A stretch of DNA of 64,000 nucleotides, taken from assembly GCA_945866125.1 (NCBI GenBank), contig CAMBFZ010000012.1, forward strand, positions 42,013-106,012, written 5' to 3'. The position numbers and the translations under genes were made by a program. Of the stretch, positions 1 to 9,196 are shown one piece after another. The DNA is from Bordetella parapertussis. Lineage in GTDB: Bacteria > Pseudomonadota > Gammaproteobacteria > Burkholderiales > Burkholderiaceae_D. Within the stretch, counting starts at the first letter, position 1, and every line of letters starts with the position of its first letter. Under the pieces are notes generated by a model. It was not told the DNA's origin. It saw only the letters and a program-made list of their open reading frames with translations, and ran no database searches.

Positions 1-3000
1 ACGCACAAGCCGCTCGCCAAGTAAGGTCCCCAGATGATGCAATGGCAGCTGCTCACCGCGCCAATCCATCCCACCAGCCTGGCGCGCCAACTGCGCGCGA
101 TCCACCGACAGCTGCACCACTTCCTGCACCATCGCCGAGGGTAACGCGAGCTGCCGTTGACCGACCGTGGCCAGCACAACCTGAGCAGTAGCCAGTGTCA
201 GCGGCAAGATCATCGTGAGCGTTGTTCCCAATCCGCGCTCACTACGAACTTGCAGGCTGCCACCTTGCGCCAGCACCGTGGCCCGCACTACGTCCATACC
301 GATGCCGCGACCGGACAGGGCCGTGATCTCCGTGGCAGTCGATAAGCCGGGCTCAAAAATTAATGCAGCCAGCTCAGCCTCAGACAAAGCGGCATCGGCA
401 CTGCGCAGACCAGCCGCCACCGCGCTGGTGCGGAGTCGCGCCAGATCAAGTCCACGGCCGTCGTCACTGACCTGCACGACGATGTCATTAGCCTGCTGCA
501 CGAGGCTGATGCGCAAGCTGCCTTGCACGGGCTTGCCCGCGGCTTCACGCTGCGCCGGCAGCTCAATGCCATGCCCGATCGCGTTACGTAGCATATGCTC
601 AAGTGGCGCCCGCATTTTTTCCAGCATCCCGCGATCAAGCTCACCCGCGCCGCCCGTTATCTCAAGCCGGACCTGACGACCAAGCTCACCGGCGACCTGC
701 CGCACCAGATGGTGCAAGCCGCCGGCAATGCTGGAAAACTGGACAACCCGCAGGCGTCGTAAATCCGCCTGCAAGCTGCGCGCATGGCGCGACTGAGCGG
801 AGATCGCCAGCGCGGCACCATCGATATGTCGGCCTAACGCACGCTGCACACTGACTACATCGCCCACGCTCTCTGCCATCATTCGGGTGAGCTCCTGCAG
901 ACGGGTGAAGCGGTCAAACTCCAGCGGGTCAAACTCGGCATTGGCGGTGAGGTGCAACTGCGAGGCGATCTGCGTTTCTGCCTGAATCTCCAGCTCGCGC
1001 AGCTGCGTGCGCAGGCGTCCGAGGTTGTCGTTAAGGTCGGTGATCGCTTGTCGCTGTTGCTGGAGCTCTCCCTGAATACGCGCGCCGCCCACCACGAGTT
1101 CGGCAGCTGAGCTCGTGACGCGATCAAGCAAGTCGGCACGTACGCGCAAATGCAGTGGTGCTGCAGCGGCATTAGCCGGATGAACGCGATCCGCCACGGC
1201 CGCCGTGGCCTCAACAGCCGGCACTACCTCGTCTGCTGGCGAGAGCGCTGTAAACAAGCGCATCGCCTGATCAAACCCAACAAGTAATGCATCCAACGCA
1301 GCAGGCGCAAGTGCATCAGATCGGGCTAATAATCCGACAGCGTGTTCCATCTCGTGCAGCTGCTGACCGAGCGCGGTGGCCCCGGCCATTCGGGCGCTGC
1401 CTTTGAGGGTATGGAGCAATCTGAGCAGCGCAGCAGCGGGTGCGGGATGATCGGGGCGCGCTTGCCACAGCTGAATTTGCTGCTCAAGTTGCGGCATCAT
1501 CTCGCTGGCTTCTTCAATAAAGATGCCTAGCAATTCGGCCTCATCGCTATTGGTTTGCACGGCGGGCGCGATGGCCTCGCGCGGTGTCACACACAGCTGC
1601 GGCATCACCTGCGCGTTGATCGTCCCGGCCGGCGCGTGCGCTTCAATGGAGGCTTGGGTCGGAGCAGAATTATCGGCGATCTCATCGATGAGATCATCGG
1701 CGGTCTCATCAGTGACCTCATCAGTGACCTCATCAGTGACCTCATCAGTGACCTCATCAGCGACCTGATCAGTGATGGCATCAATAACAGTATCAGCGAC
1801 AGTGATCGCGAGGTCAGCCGTTAGGGCAGTCGGACGAAGCGCACGAAGCTGTCGCGACAGGTCATTTAATGCGTGGATTAGATCAGGTTGTGCCAGCGGC
1901 TGTTTATGCTCACGCAGCGCAGCAAGCATCTGTACGAGCCCAGCTACGGCATCATGCAAAGGCGCACAAGAAATCACTGACACGAGCGAGCCCTCAGCCA
2001 GCCCTGCAGCCTGCAGGCTCAGCTCCAGTGCGGCAGCGAGTTCTTGAACGGCGTGGATACCAACGGTCGCCGAGCTGCCTGCTAAAGAATGCGCAACATT
2101 TGCCGCGGCAACCGGCAGGCCTGCTTCAGGAGCCTCGCTCCAACGCTGCACCAGCACGTCGAGCTGCCCCACCAACTGTGTTACCTCGTCGAGGTAAATC
2201 GCATGCAAGGTCGGGCTGGCGCGCAGGCTGTCTGCATCATCGACCATGGGATGGTCTTCGGGCGCGTGTTGAGAAGCTAAAATGATTTGCGTAAATTGTA
2301 CTGAGTCCAATGCTGACATCGCATCAGACGCAGGAACTGCATCGACGATGTCAGCAGCCTGTCCGACTATTTCATCGGTTTCCTCTGCACTGTTCAACAC
2401 ATCCGCATCACCCCAGCTGGTTGGAGAGGATTCGATGATCACCGGCACCCAATCAATCAACACACAATGCGCAGTCAGTAAGGCGAACTGGTTTGCCAAC
2501 CGGCTGCCGCTATCCGTGCCGATATCGGTTGCAGGCGATACCGAATATTGCGCGAGTAATGTACGCACCTCGCACAATAGTTTTTCCGCCTCCGTTGCAC
2601 CGGCAATGGCAAGTGCCGCAGCCAATTGCGCAAGCGCAGCATCAATCGCTGGTCCCTCTGCGGCTAGCGTGCCGGATTGCCAGCCTTCGTCGATCTTGCT
2701 TTCAACCCGGCTAAGCAAATGCGTCGCAGCTGAACTAAGCGCTGCCATGATCGATTGTTTTTGTAACGCAGCGGCTTCGTGCGCAAGCGAAAAATACGCG
2801 TGACCCGGATGGCGCACGGCGTCCAACGCACAGGCCAGGCGCGACGCCTTATTAGCAAGCCACACTTGGGCCGGCACAGTCGTATCCGTCCCCTGTTGCA
2901 TCAGCATTACCCAGGCAGCTAGCTGCTCCGCGTCCTGCGCCGTGATCGTGCTGTCGCTGAGCATGACACGCAGTCGCTGCAAAGCCGCTGACAAGAGCGG

Positions 3001-4155
3001 GAGCGATCCAAGGTTTGCTGCGAGGGCGCCGAGTAAGATCACGACCGGCGTTGGCGAGCCCTGCGCTGGCGATCCGTATGTGGCTGAAGTCACTAAAGTT
3101 GACTCTGCAGACTCTTCCAATGCCGCCATGAGTTCTGACAGCTGCGCACGCAATGCGCTGATGATGACGCTACCATGCTGCGCCACAAATCCGGACGACT
3201 CTGCTTGGCCGTCTTCTGACAATTGCAAACCAAGCCGGAATACATCGGCAATCCAGTTCGAGAGCGCCGTTGAGGTACGCGCACGGGATAGCGCATATAA
3301 GGCCTCACGCACAAGTGCCGGAGGTAACGAGGTGGGCTGCGGATCATCAAGATGACGCATCAGCCGCGCAATATCGGCAAAAATCTTTTTGACTGCCCCC
3401 GCCTCCAGACCGGTATCGACGGCGACCAATTCGGCAAATGCTTGCAGCACTTGCCAATGCAATCGCTGCACCGGGTCCGTCTGATGCTGCACGACGCGGC
3501 CAATCATCGCAGCCATCTCCTCTGCTGGCATTTGCCGGCCGGCGGCGTCGCTGCTTCGCAGCAGCGTCAGCAGTGCCAGATCAAATTGCGCGCGTGAATA
3601 CGCAAGCCCATCGAGCGTACTTTTTTCTGCGCTTTCTTCTGCGCCACCGAGCCATAAAGGCGTCATCGCATTGACGACATGTAGCGACAACAAGGCGGCC
3701 GGATCAGCAGGCGCATCGCTTTGCAACGCATGCAGCGACCGATAACAAGCAAGGAGCGCAACGGGCAGGACAGTCGGATCGCTGACCCACGCGTCGAGAT
3801 ACGCCACGACCGTCTGGCTACCTGTGCGCAACGCACTGATGCAGACCTCTGATGCCGCTGCAGGCAAGGCCTCGATGTGCTGGGACAGCAAGGATTGCAT
3901 CAAACGAATCAAGACGGGCGCACCGTCAATACCGATCAGCTCAAGTGCGCCATTGGCCTGATGAAATTGCTGTTGCGCCTGCCGGCCCAACTCGGCTGCA
4001 TTAGTGTGCTCATCGAGCAGCAAGGATTGCAGAAAAACATCCAACCCCAAGTGGATCGCGCGCTGGATTTCCAGTACTGCCGGCCGCAAAAAAAAGGGCA
4101 TCAGGCCGGCCGCAGGCAGCGCAGCCGTCGAGGGCGAAAAATACGAAACCGGCAA
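1..4155 (-). CDS. chpA: ChpA/PilL-type chemotaxis histidine kinase (3' end outside window)
   Basis: One minus-strand frame stays open from about 4155 to the window edge (about 1385 codons). Known role of the family: central CheA-like kinase of the Pil-Chp system that controls type IV pilus twitching, passing phosphate to PilG/PilH. Two Hpt histidines are visible: AHSLAGSSATVG (His near residue 689) and LLHTLKGSARMAG (His near residue 915). An H-ATPase follows, with N-box APLEHMLRNAIGHGIE near residue 1180 and the G-box SGRGIGMDVV. A CheW-like domain (GEQLPLHHLG) is cut by the window edge, so the C-terminal receiver usual in ChpA is not seen. Start choice: TTG at 4155 has a GAGAGG Shine-Dalgarno 7 nt upstream and lies 12 nt after pilJ; ATG at 4101 is the alternative but has no clear ribosome site. 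An acidic linker is built from a 12-bp tandem repeat. Confidence 0.93.
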   Translation of the reverse strand, partial: MPVSYFSPSTAALPAAGLMPFFLRPAVLEIQRAIHLGLDVFLQSLLLDEHTNAAELGRQAQQQFHQANGALELIGIDGAPVLIRLMQSLLSQHIEALPAAASEVCISALRTGSQTVVAYLDAWVSDPTVLPVALLACYRSLHALQSDAPADPAALLSLHVVNAMTPLWLGGAEESAEKSTLDGLAYSRAQFDLALLTLLRSSDAAGRQMPAEEMAAMIGRVVQHQTDPVQRLHWQVLQAFAELVAVDTGLEAGAVKKIFADIARLMRHLDDPQPTSLPPALVREALYALSRARTSTALSNWIADVFRLGLQLSEDGQAESSGFVAQHGSVIISALRAQLSELMAALEESAESTLVTSATYGSPAQGSPTPVVILLGALAANLGSLPLLSAALQRLRVMLSDSTITAQDAEQLAAWVMLMQQGTDTTVPAQVWLANKASRLACALDAVRHPGHAYFSLAHEAAALQKQSIMAALSSAATHLLSRVESKIDEGWQSGTLAAEGPAIDAALAQLAAALAIAGATEAEKLLCEVRTLLAQYSVSPATDIGTDSGSRLANQFALLTAHCVLIDWVPVIIESSPTSWGDADVLNSAEETDEIVGQAADIVDAVPASDAMSALDSVQFTQIILASQHAPEDHPMVDDADSLRASPTLHAIYLDEVTQLVGQLDVLVQRWSEAPEAGLPVAAANVAHSLAGSSATVGIHAVQELAAALELSLQAAGLAEGSLVSVISCAPLHDAVAGLVQMLAALREHKQPLAQPDLIHALNDLSRQLRALRPTALTADLAITVADTVIDAITDQVADEVTDEVTDEVTDEVTDETADDLIDEIADNSAPTQASIEAHAPAGTINAQVMPQLCVTPREAIAPAVQTNSDEAELLGIFIEEASEMMPQLEQQIQLWQARPDHPAPAAALLRLLHTLKGSARMAGATALGQQLHEMEHAVGLLARSDALAPAALDALLVGFDQAMRLFTALSPADEVVPAVEATAAVADRVHPANAAAAPLHLRVRADLLDRVTSSAAELVVGGARIQGELQQQRQAITDLNDNLGRLRTQLRELEIQAETQIASQLHLTANAEFDPLEFDRFTRLQELTRMMAESVGDVVSVQRALGRHIDGAALAISAQSRHARSLQADLRRLRVVQFSSIAGGLHHLVRQVAGELGRQVRLEITGGAGELDRGMLEKMRAPLEHMLRNAIGHGIELPAQREAAGKPVQGSLRISLVQQANDIVVQVSDDGRGLDLARLRTSAVAAGLRSADAALSEAELAALIFEPGLSTATEITALSGRGIGMDVVRATVLAQGGSLQVRSERGLGTTLTMILPLTLATAQVVLATVGQRQLALPSAMVQEVVQLSVDRAQLARQAGGMDWRGEQLPLHHLGTLLGERLVR
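1705..1776. repeat. 12-bp in-frame tandem repeat in chpA
   Basis: The unit ctcatcagtgac occurs four times exactly in tandem (1705-1752), then ctcatcagcgac and ctgatcagtgat. Further degenerate units run to about 1800. On the coding (minus) strand each unit gives four residues, V-T-D-E, making an acidic linker between the Hpt domain near residue 689 and the one near residue 915. Copy-number change would lengthen the linker without shifting frame. Confidence 0.95.
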
Positions 4156-4166
4156 AGCTGGACCTC

Positions 4167-6389
4167 TCAGTTAGCGATGCGGAAGCGAGCGACCGCACGC
4201 TTGAGCGCATCCGCTAGCAGCGAGAGCTCCTGGATGGAGCTGGCAGTCTGCTGGGTGCCGTGACGGGTACGCTCGGTAACGGTCAGGATGCTGTCGATGT
4301 TGCGTGCTACACCGTCGGCAAGGGTTGCCTGCTCAGTAGTCGATGAAGAGATGCCCTGGATCAGTTCAGCCAAATGATGCGAGATACGACGAATATCCGC
4401 CAGCACAGCGCCAGCCGCGTCGGAGAGCCGAGTCCCTTCGATGACGCCCTGGGTCGATTTTTCCATTGCGATCACTGCATCGTGCGCATCGGTTTGAATC
4501 GTTTGCACCAGCGCGCCGATCTGCCGCGCCGCCTCACCAGAACGCTCGGCGAGGCGCTGTACCTCCTCGGCCACTACGGCAAAGCCGCGTCCGGCCTCGC
4601 CGGCAGAAGCGGCCTGTATCGCTGCGTTCAGCGCCAGCACATTGGTCTGTTCGGTGATGTCGGCGATCAGCTCGGTGATGTCGCTGATTTCAAGTGACGA
4701 CTCCCCTAATCGTTTAATGCGCTTGGCGGTTTCCTGGATTTGTTCGCGAATGTCATGCATGCCGCGAATGGCATCTTGTACCGCGCCCTCGCCTTGCAGT
4801 GCGGCGCGCACCGATGATTGCGCCACATCGGCAGACTTGGTTGCCGCACGGGAGACCTGATGAATTTGTGCCGTCATTTGCAGCACCGCCTGACCAGTCT
4901 GCTCAATCTCGCTCGATTGACGGGCCGCCAGTGCAAGTAATTCAGTCGAAATATTATGGGCAATGGCGGAGGCCGAGGTGACCTGCTGCGCCGTTTGATT
5001 GACCTTACCAAGCAGAGTGCGCAACTCTTCGAGCGTGTAGTTAACCGAGTCGGCGATGGCGCCGGTGATGTCTTCGGACACCGTCGCCAAAATGGTCAGG
5101 TTGCCGTCGGAGACCTGTTGCAGCTCATTCATCAGCCGCAAAATGGCAGCCTGATTTTGCTGATTGAGCGCGCGCGCGAGCTCTTCTTCGTGCATGGCTT
5201 TTTTATGCTGCTGCTCGGCCTGACTGCGCCGGACCTCTGCCTCATCAGTATGCTGACGGCTTTCTGCAAGCAGTAACACCGCCACGCCGATGGCGCTGAT
5301 TAGAGAGAGCAGACCAGAGACCACAATAGCCCATCGCGTCCAGTGACCGAATCCCTCATGGGCGAGAAAGTTTGTTTGTAATTGCTGTAAGTTTTCACGC
5401 AATTGTTCGTTATCGGTAAACATTAGTCGCTCGGCCTGCTTGGCGGCGATAAAATTTTGCAGATTACCCAAGATGCCTGTAACTAACTGCTGATACTGCG
5501 CAAAGGCTTGCTGCAATTCGCCGAGCTTGGCGCGGATGTCGGGATTGCTTGCGGCAGGCAGACGCAATACGCCGCTGCCCTCAAGAAAACCACTGACGAT
5601 ATCGCGAAAGGTATTGGTATCTTTACCAAGCTGAAAAGCGGTCTCGGGATTGACACCCTCAGAAGTCAAAAACTCATTGGCGCTTTTCCCCAGCCTTTGG
5701 GTCAGCATCACCAACTGCCCGGCAGCAGAAATTTCGCGCGGGGTCGCACCTGACTGTGCATTGAGCGTCGCAATTTGTTCGGCTAGTTCGAGCAAGGCTG
5801 GACTTTGTAAATTGAGTTTTTGCAGTGTGCTGCGAAAGCCGGTTAGTTCATTTTCCAGTGACAAAATGCGCGCCGCTGCCTGATCGGATTTTTTCCAGCT
5901 ATTACGTATATCGATCAACATGCGCGCAGATTCATCGTCAGGCGCGGGCACACTTCGCCCCTGCGACTGCCCGCCGTCAGCGAGTACTGCGAGGGTCTCA
6001 TTCATCGCGTCGCGACTTTGACGCAGCTGCAGGAAGGCATCACGATTACCCTGGATGGCATTGGGCGCGGCTTTGCCGATACGCTGCGAATGCATCAGTG
6101 CACTGCCGGCAAGTTGGGTCTGGCTTGATGCACCCATCGAACTCTGCGCATTAATCCATGCAAATCCACCCAATGACGACAAGCATAGTGCTAGTACCAA
6201 AAGCAAAATGCGTAGTCTGGTTTGCAGCGAAAAATGCAGCTGCCAACGGTGAACAAGCGGCACGACGGGCTGGCGACGCGAGAATTTCCCCTTCAGCGCG
6301 GTGCACCATCGCCGCCAACTTGCAACGGGGATTTTATTGTGCATTTTTTTGGGGTCGTTCAGCGCAGCGGCGCTCTCAAATTCCATCAT
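4167..6389 (-). CDS. pilJ: PilJ methyl-accepting chemotaxis protein
   Basis: 740 aa, the transmembrane receptor of the Pil-Chp chemosensory array. A first membrane span lies near residues 58-78 (ILLLVLALCLSSLGGFAW) and a second near 350-375. The periplasmic part between them resembles the PilJ sensor repeats. The cytoplasmic signalling hairpin carries the conserved tip ITEQTNVLALNAAIQA followed by AGEAGRGFAVVAEEVQRLAE, which binds CheW/CheA proteins. It sits between pilI (68 bp upstream) and chpA (12 bp downstream) in the usual order. Two adjacent ATGs (6389, 6386) and a later one at residue 16 are possible starts. The tip sequence makes the family assignment firm; the ligand cannot be read from the sequence. 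Confidence 0.95.
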   Translation of the reverse strand: MMEFESAAALNDPKKMHNKIPVASWRRWCTALKGKFSRRQPVVPLVHRWQLHFSLQTRLRILLLVLALCLSSLGGFAWINAQSSMGASSQTQLAGSALMHSQRIGKAAPNAIQGNRDAFLQLRQSRDAMNETLAVLADGGQSQGRSVPAPDDESARMLIDIRNSWKKSDQAAARILSLENELTGFRSTLQKLNLQSPALLELAEQIATLNAQSGATPREISAAGQLVMLTQRLGKSANEFLTSEGVNPETAFQLGKDTNTFRDIVSGFLEGSGVLRLPAASNPDIRAKLGELQQAFAQYQQLVTGILGNLQNFIAAKQAERLMFTDNEQLRENLQQLQTNFLAHEGFGHWTRWAIVVSGLLSLISAIGVAVLLLAESRQHTDEAEVRRSQAEQQHKKAMHEEELARALNQQNQAAILRLMNELQQVSDGNLTILATVSEDITGAIADSVNYTLEELRTLLGKVNQTAQQVTSASAIAHNISTELLALAARQSSEIEQTGQAVLQMTAQIHQVSRAATKSADVAQSSVRAALQGEGAVQDAIRGMHDIREQIQETAKRIKRLGESSLEISDITELIADITEQTNVLALNAAIQAASAGEAGRGFAVVAEEVQRLAERSGEAARQIGALVQTIQTDAHDAVIAMEKSTQGVIEGTRLSDAAGAVLADIRRISHHLAELIQGISSSTTEQATLADGVARNIDSILTVTERTRHGTQQTASSIQELSLLADALKRAVARFRIAN

Positions 6390-6457
6390 GGGCTCCCAAG
6401 AAAAATTGGCTGTCAGGTGAATGCAGCACGCGCCGCAGGCGCATGGCGATAAATAAA

Positions 6458-7078
6458 TTAAAAGCGAATATCAAGAAAATTTTTATCCTGCGCCAATGCA
6501 GCAAGATCAAGCTCTGTCCACAGACAAGCTTGTGCATCGCGATAACGCATCCCGACCCAGCCGGGTGTCGCTGGCGCACGCTGCAATGCGGGCTCGGGCG
6601 TCATGGCGGCGATATCGGTGAGCCCGGTCACGCGCGATACGCGCATCGCACAATACACCGATAAGCTGGCCGCAAAAATTAGTAGCCGATCCGTTTTCCC
6701 CGGTGGCGTAAATGAGGCCGCGGCGACACCTGCCCGTCCCGTCGACGCGGCAGCAAAGTCAGCCAGATCCACCACGCCGACAAGGTTGCCGCGAATATTG
6801 GCCAGCCCAAGAAACCAGGCTTGGGTGCCGGGCACGCTGGTCAAGGGTGGCATGCTGAGCACTTCGCCGGTATGGATAAGGTCGAGCAAAAAATGCGCAT
6901 CACCTGCCTCAACAGCAAGACGACGCGAAGGATTGTCGACGGCACCCCGCACACTGAATGTACGTTCGGCCAACGCGCGCTGAAACGCCCAACGCTGATG
7001 CCGGCGGCGAATCTTTGCATCAAGCGGCGCCACATTGACTGGGGCCTCATCAAGTGGCGTTGCCATGCCTTCCTGCAT
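6458..7078 (-). CDS. pilI: PilI, CheW-like adaptor
   Basis: 206 aa from ATG 7078, which lies one base past the pilH stop (TGAAATG arrangement), so translational coupling is likely; ATG 7066 is an alternative. The CheW fold is recognisable from FLLDLIHTGEVLSMPPLTSVPG near residue 65, then WFLGLANIRGNLVGVVDLADF, the classic CheW segment that docks kinase to receptor. In the Pil-Chp system PilI couples PilJ to ChpA. The open frame could be extended upstream into pilH, but that extension has no CheW homology and would overlap a well-defined gene, so I rejected it. Confidence 0.92.
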   Translation of the reverse strand: MQEGMATPLDEAPVNVAPLDAKIRRRHQRWAFQRALAERTFSVRGAVDNPSRRLAVEAGDAHFLLDLIHTGEVLSMPPLTSVPGTQAWFLGLANIRGNLVGVVDLADFAAASTGRAGVAAASFTPPGKTDRLLIFAASLSVYCAMRVSRVTGLTDIAAMTPEPALQRAPATPGWVGMRYRDAQACLWTELDLAALAQDKNFLDIRF

Positions 7079-7079
7079 T

Positions 7080-7457
7080 TCAGGCAACCCCGCGTGCGAT
7101 GGCGGCAATTTTTTGCAGCAAGAGCTGAGGATCAACAGGCTTGACGATATAGTCGCGCGCGCCCTGTCGTAAACCCCAGATACGATCGGTTTCCTGTCCC
7201 TTGCTGGTACAAATAATGATGGGCACGTGCTGCGTCAGGGGATCTCGAGCAATGGCGCGCGTAGCCTGAAAACCATTTTGACCGGGCATCACCACATCCA
7301 TCAGCACCAAGTGCGGCAGATCGGTCTTGATGCGTGCTAACGCATCTTCACCGCTGTCGGCAGTGGTCACCGCGTAACCATTGGCAAGCAGCAGCTCAGT
7401 AAGGAAATGGCGCTCGGTAGGCGAGTCGTCAACGATCAGAATTTTTTGTATCAGCAT
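7080..7457 (-). CDS. pilH: PilH response regulator (single receiver domain)
   Basis: 125 aa, a lone CheY-like receiver. The acidic pair is in ILIVDDSPTER, the phospho-acceptor Asp is in HLVLMDVVMPGQNG, the Thr/Ser switch is IICTSKG and the Lys is in DYIVKPVD. There is no output domain. The DSPTERHFL start and the position directly after pilG and before pilI identify it as PilH, which in Pseudomonas opposes or tunes PilG, probably as a phosphate sink. ATG start at 7457, 20 bp after pilG, so it is co-transcribed. Confidence 0.94.
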   Translation of the reverse strand: MLIQKILIVDDSPTERHFLTELLLANGYAVTTADSGEDALARIKTDLPHLVLMDVVMPGQNGFQATRAIARDPLTQHVPIIICTSKGQETDRIWGLRQGARDYIVKPVDPQLLLQKIAAIARGVA

Positions 7458-7477
7458 GGATATCGCACTCAGTCAGA

Positions 7478-7897
7478 TCAGGCAACTGCCACCTGGGGAA
7501 CATGCTCGCGTACGGCGTTGAGCAAGCTGTCTTTGGTAAAGGGTTTGGTCAGGTAGGCATTAGCGCCGGCCAGCACGCCACGCGCACGATCGAACAGGCC
7601 GTCGCGAGAGGACAGCATCACAACCGGTGTCAGGTGAAACTGCCTGCTATGCCGGATCAGGCTGCAGGTCTGATAGCCATCGAGGCGAGGCATCAGGATG
7701 TCGCAGAAAATCAGCGACGGCAGATGGTCGACGATTTTTGCGAGTGCTTCGAAGCCGTCCTCAGCCAGCACAACCTGATAGCCGGCCTGGGACAGAAAGA
7801 GTTCAGCGGAACGCCGAATTGTGCTGCTATCGTCGATGATCAGTATCGTTGATCGAATCTGCGATTGCGTCTGCGATTGCGCCTGCGATGCCACCAT
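7478..7897 (-). CDS. pilG: PilG response regulator (single receiver domain)
   Basis: 139 aa, first gene of the Pil-Chp operon. The receiver begins near residue 17 (STILIIDDSSTIRRS), the phospho-acceptor Asp is in SLIFCDILMPRLDGYQ, then VMLSSRDG and the Lys in NAYLTKPFTKD. Known family role: activation of pilus extension downstream of ChpA. The first 16 residues are a Gln/Ser-rich tail encoded by a short 12-bp repeat; a later start near residue 15 cannot be excluded, but ATG 7897 is the only ATG before the domain. The 170 bp upstream, to the rubredoxin stop, should hold the operon promoter. Confidence 0.94.
   Translation of the reverse strand: MVASQAQSQTQSQIRSTILIIDDSSTIRRSAELFLSQAGYQVVLAEDGFEALAKIVDHLPSLIFCDILMPRLDGYQTCSLIRHSRQFHLTPVVMLSSRDGLFDRARGVLAGANAYLTKPFTKDSLLNAVREHVPQVAVA
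7859..7890. repeat. 12-bp tandem repeat in the pilG 5' end
   Basis: ctgcgattgcgt (7859-7870) and ctgcgattgcgc (7871-7882), then a partial third copy ctgcgatg. On the minus strand these encode the S-Q-x-Q tail of PilG. The unit length of 12 bp is the same as in the chpA and RNase repeats. Confidence 0.85.
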
Positions 7898-8065
7898 TGC
7901 GCCACCCTGTGTCGTGTTTCAGGAAATTCGGCGCAACTGTAACAAAAAGAGAAACTGTTTAAAACATTGGCAACTTTATTTTTTATTCGCGTCGGTGTTT
8001 TGGCGACAGATCAGCAGAATTTATTTGAATTTTTCCGCGTTAATGATCGCGCGACAACTGCAAAA

Positions 8066-8260
8066 TCAGATCGCAGTCATTTCAAAGTCTTCTTTCCGGG
8101 CGCCGCATTCCGGGCAAGTCCAGTTCATCGGGACCTGATCCCAGCGGGTGCCCGGTGCGATGCCTTCTTCGGGCAGGCCAGCGGTCTCGTCATAGACCCA
8201 GCCGCAAATGAGGCACATCCATGTTTTGAATTCCTGATCGTTTGTCTTGTTGTCGCTCAC
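8066..8260 (-). CDS. Rubredoxin
   Basis: 64 aa. Two CxxC knuckles, MCLICGWVYDE and TCPECGARKEDFE, supply the four cysteines of the single-iron centre, and the spacing is that of classical rubredoxins. It is a small cytoplasmic electron carrier; its partner is unknown here. Start choice: GTG 8260 has AAGGG about 7 nt upstream; a TTG at 8275 would add five residues but has no ribosome site. It is transcribed away from the ThiD-like gene, leaving about 50 bp for both promoters. Confidence 0.93.
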   Translation of the reverse strand: MSDNKTNDQEFKTWMCLICGWVYDETAGLPEEGIAPGTRWDQVPMNWTCPECGARKEDFEMTAI

Positions 8261-8311
8261 GGCACTGCCCTTCAAGTAAAATGCAAAGTCAGTTATCTTA
8301 ATCTAGTACCC

Positions 8312-9142
8312 GTGCAAAACCAAACTTCACCGCTTGTATTGACTTTCGGCGTGACCGATCCGGTGGGTGCGATTGGCATTCAAGCCGATCTCGCGTCATT
8401 CGCAGCAATGGGTTGCCACGGCTTGTCGGTGGTCACCGCGCTAGCCATTGGTGACACGACCCGCACGGACGACATTCAGGCTATTGACCCCGACTGGGTT
8501 GCCGATCAGGCCAGGGTGCTACTCGAAGACATGCCGGTCTCGGCGTTCAAGGTTGGCTATGTTGGCAACATCGAAAACATCTCCGTCATTGCCGAAATCG
8601 TATCTGATTATCCTGAAGTGCCCCTGGTACTTGACCCGTTTTCCACCGTACTGCCAGATCAGAATCTCGACGAAGACCTCTTGCTGGCCATGCGCGAATT
8701 GCTGGTGCCGCAGACCACTGTGCTACTGCTCTCTGTGGACGAGCTCTCGCGACTCGCCGAGACCTGGCGCGAACCGAGCACCGAACTCATGCTCGAAGCC
8801 GATGCGATGCACCTGATCGAATCCGGTTGCGAATTTTTATTTGTCACTGGCACACCAGGTGATGCACACGATGTGAGTAATACGCTTTTTAATGAAGCTG
8901 GCGTGGTGCGCCATGATAGCTGGCAACGACAGGCAGGCCCATTTGTCGGTGCAGGCAATACCTTGTCGGCGACCATCGCAGCGATGCTGGCTAATGGCCT
9001 CGATGTGCCCGAAGCAGTGTTCGAAGCCGAAGAATTCACCGTTGCCGCTTTGGCCCACGCACAACGTCTGGGCATGGGCAAGCTGATACCAGACCGCTAT
9101 TTCTGGGCCCGCGAGTCCGATGGTCCTTCCGAATTATCCTGA
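8312..9142 (+). CDS. thiD: ThiD-like hydroxymethylpyrimidine (phosphate) kinase, divergent
   Basis: 276 aa, ribokinase superfamily, closest in layout to ThiD, which phosphorylates HMP and HMP-P in thiamine synthesis. Recognisable ThiD landmarks are GIQADLASFAAMGCHG, VVTALAI, VLDPF and the anion-hole motif near residue 213. That motif reads VGAGNTLSA, where E. coli ThiD has HGTGC and most ribokinase relatives have GAGD, so the usual catalytic Cys/Asp is Asn. The N-terminal GVTDPVGAIG also departs from GSDPSGGAG. Activity may therefore be altered. GTG 8312 is chosen because homology starts at once after it; the upstream open frame runs through the rubredoxin region and is spurious. hemL follows after 54 bp. 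Confidence 0.75.
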   Translation: MQNQTSPLVLTFGVTDPVGAIGIQADLASFAAMGCHGLSVVTALAIGDTTRTDDIQAIDPDWVADQARVLLEDMPVSAFKVGYVGNIENISVIAEIVSDYPEVPLVLDPFSTVLPDQNLDEDLLLAMRELLVPQTTVLLLSVDELSRLAETWREPSTELMLEADAMHLIESGCEFLFVTGTPGDAHDVSNTLFNEAGVVRHDSWQRQAGPFVGAGNTLSATIAAMLANGLDVPEAVFEAEEFTVAALAHAQRLGMGKLIPDRYFWARESDGPSELS

Positions 9143-9196
9143 CTTGTTTTTCCCACAAACACAGCCACAAACTTGTCAAACAACTTCTCTACGATC

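Noticed and set aside
215..3674. Many plus-strand open frames of 60-170 codons opposite chpA
   Set aside because: They mirror a continuous minus-strand frame with clear Hpt, ATPase and CheW motifs and have no motifs of their own.
7967..8311. N-terminal 115-codon extension of the ThiD-like frame
   Set aside because: It runs antisense through the rubredoxin gene and homology begins only at GTG 8312.
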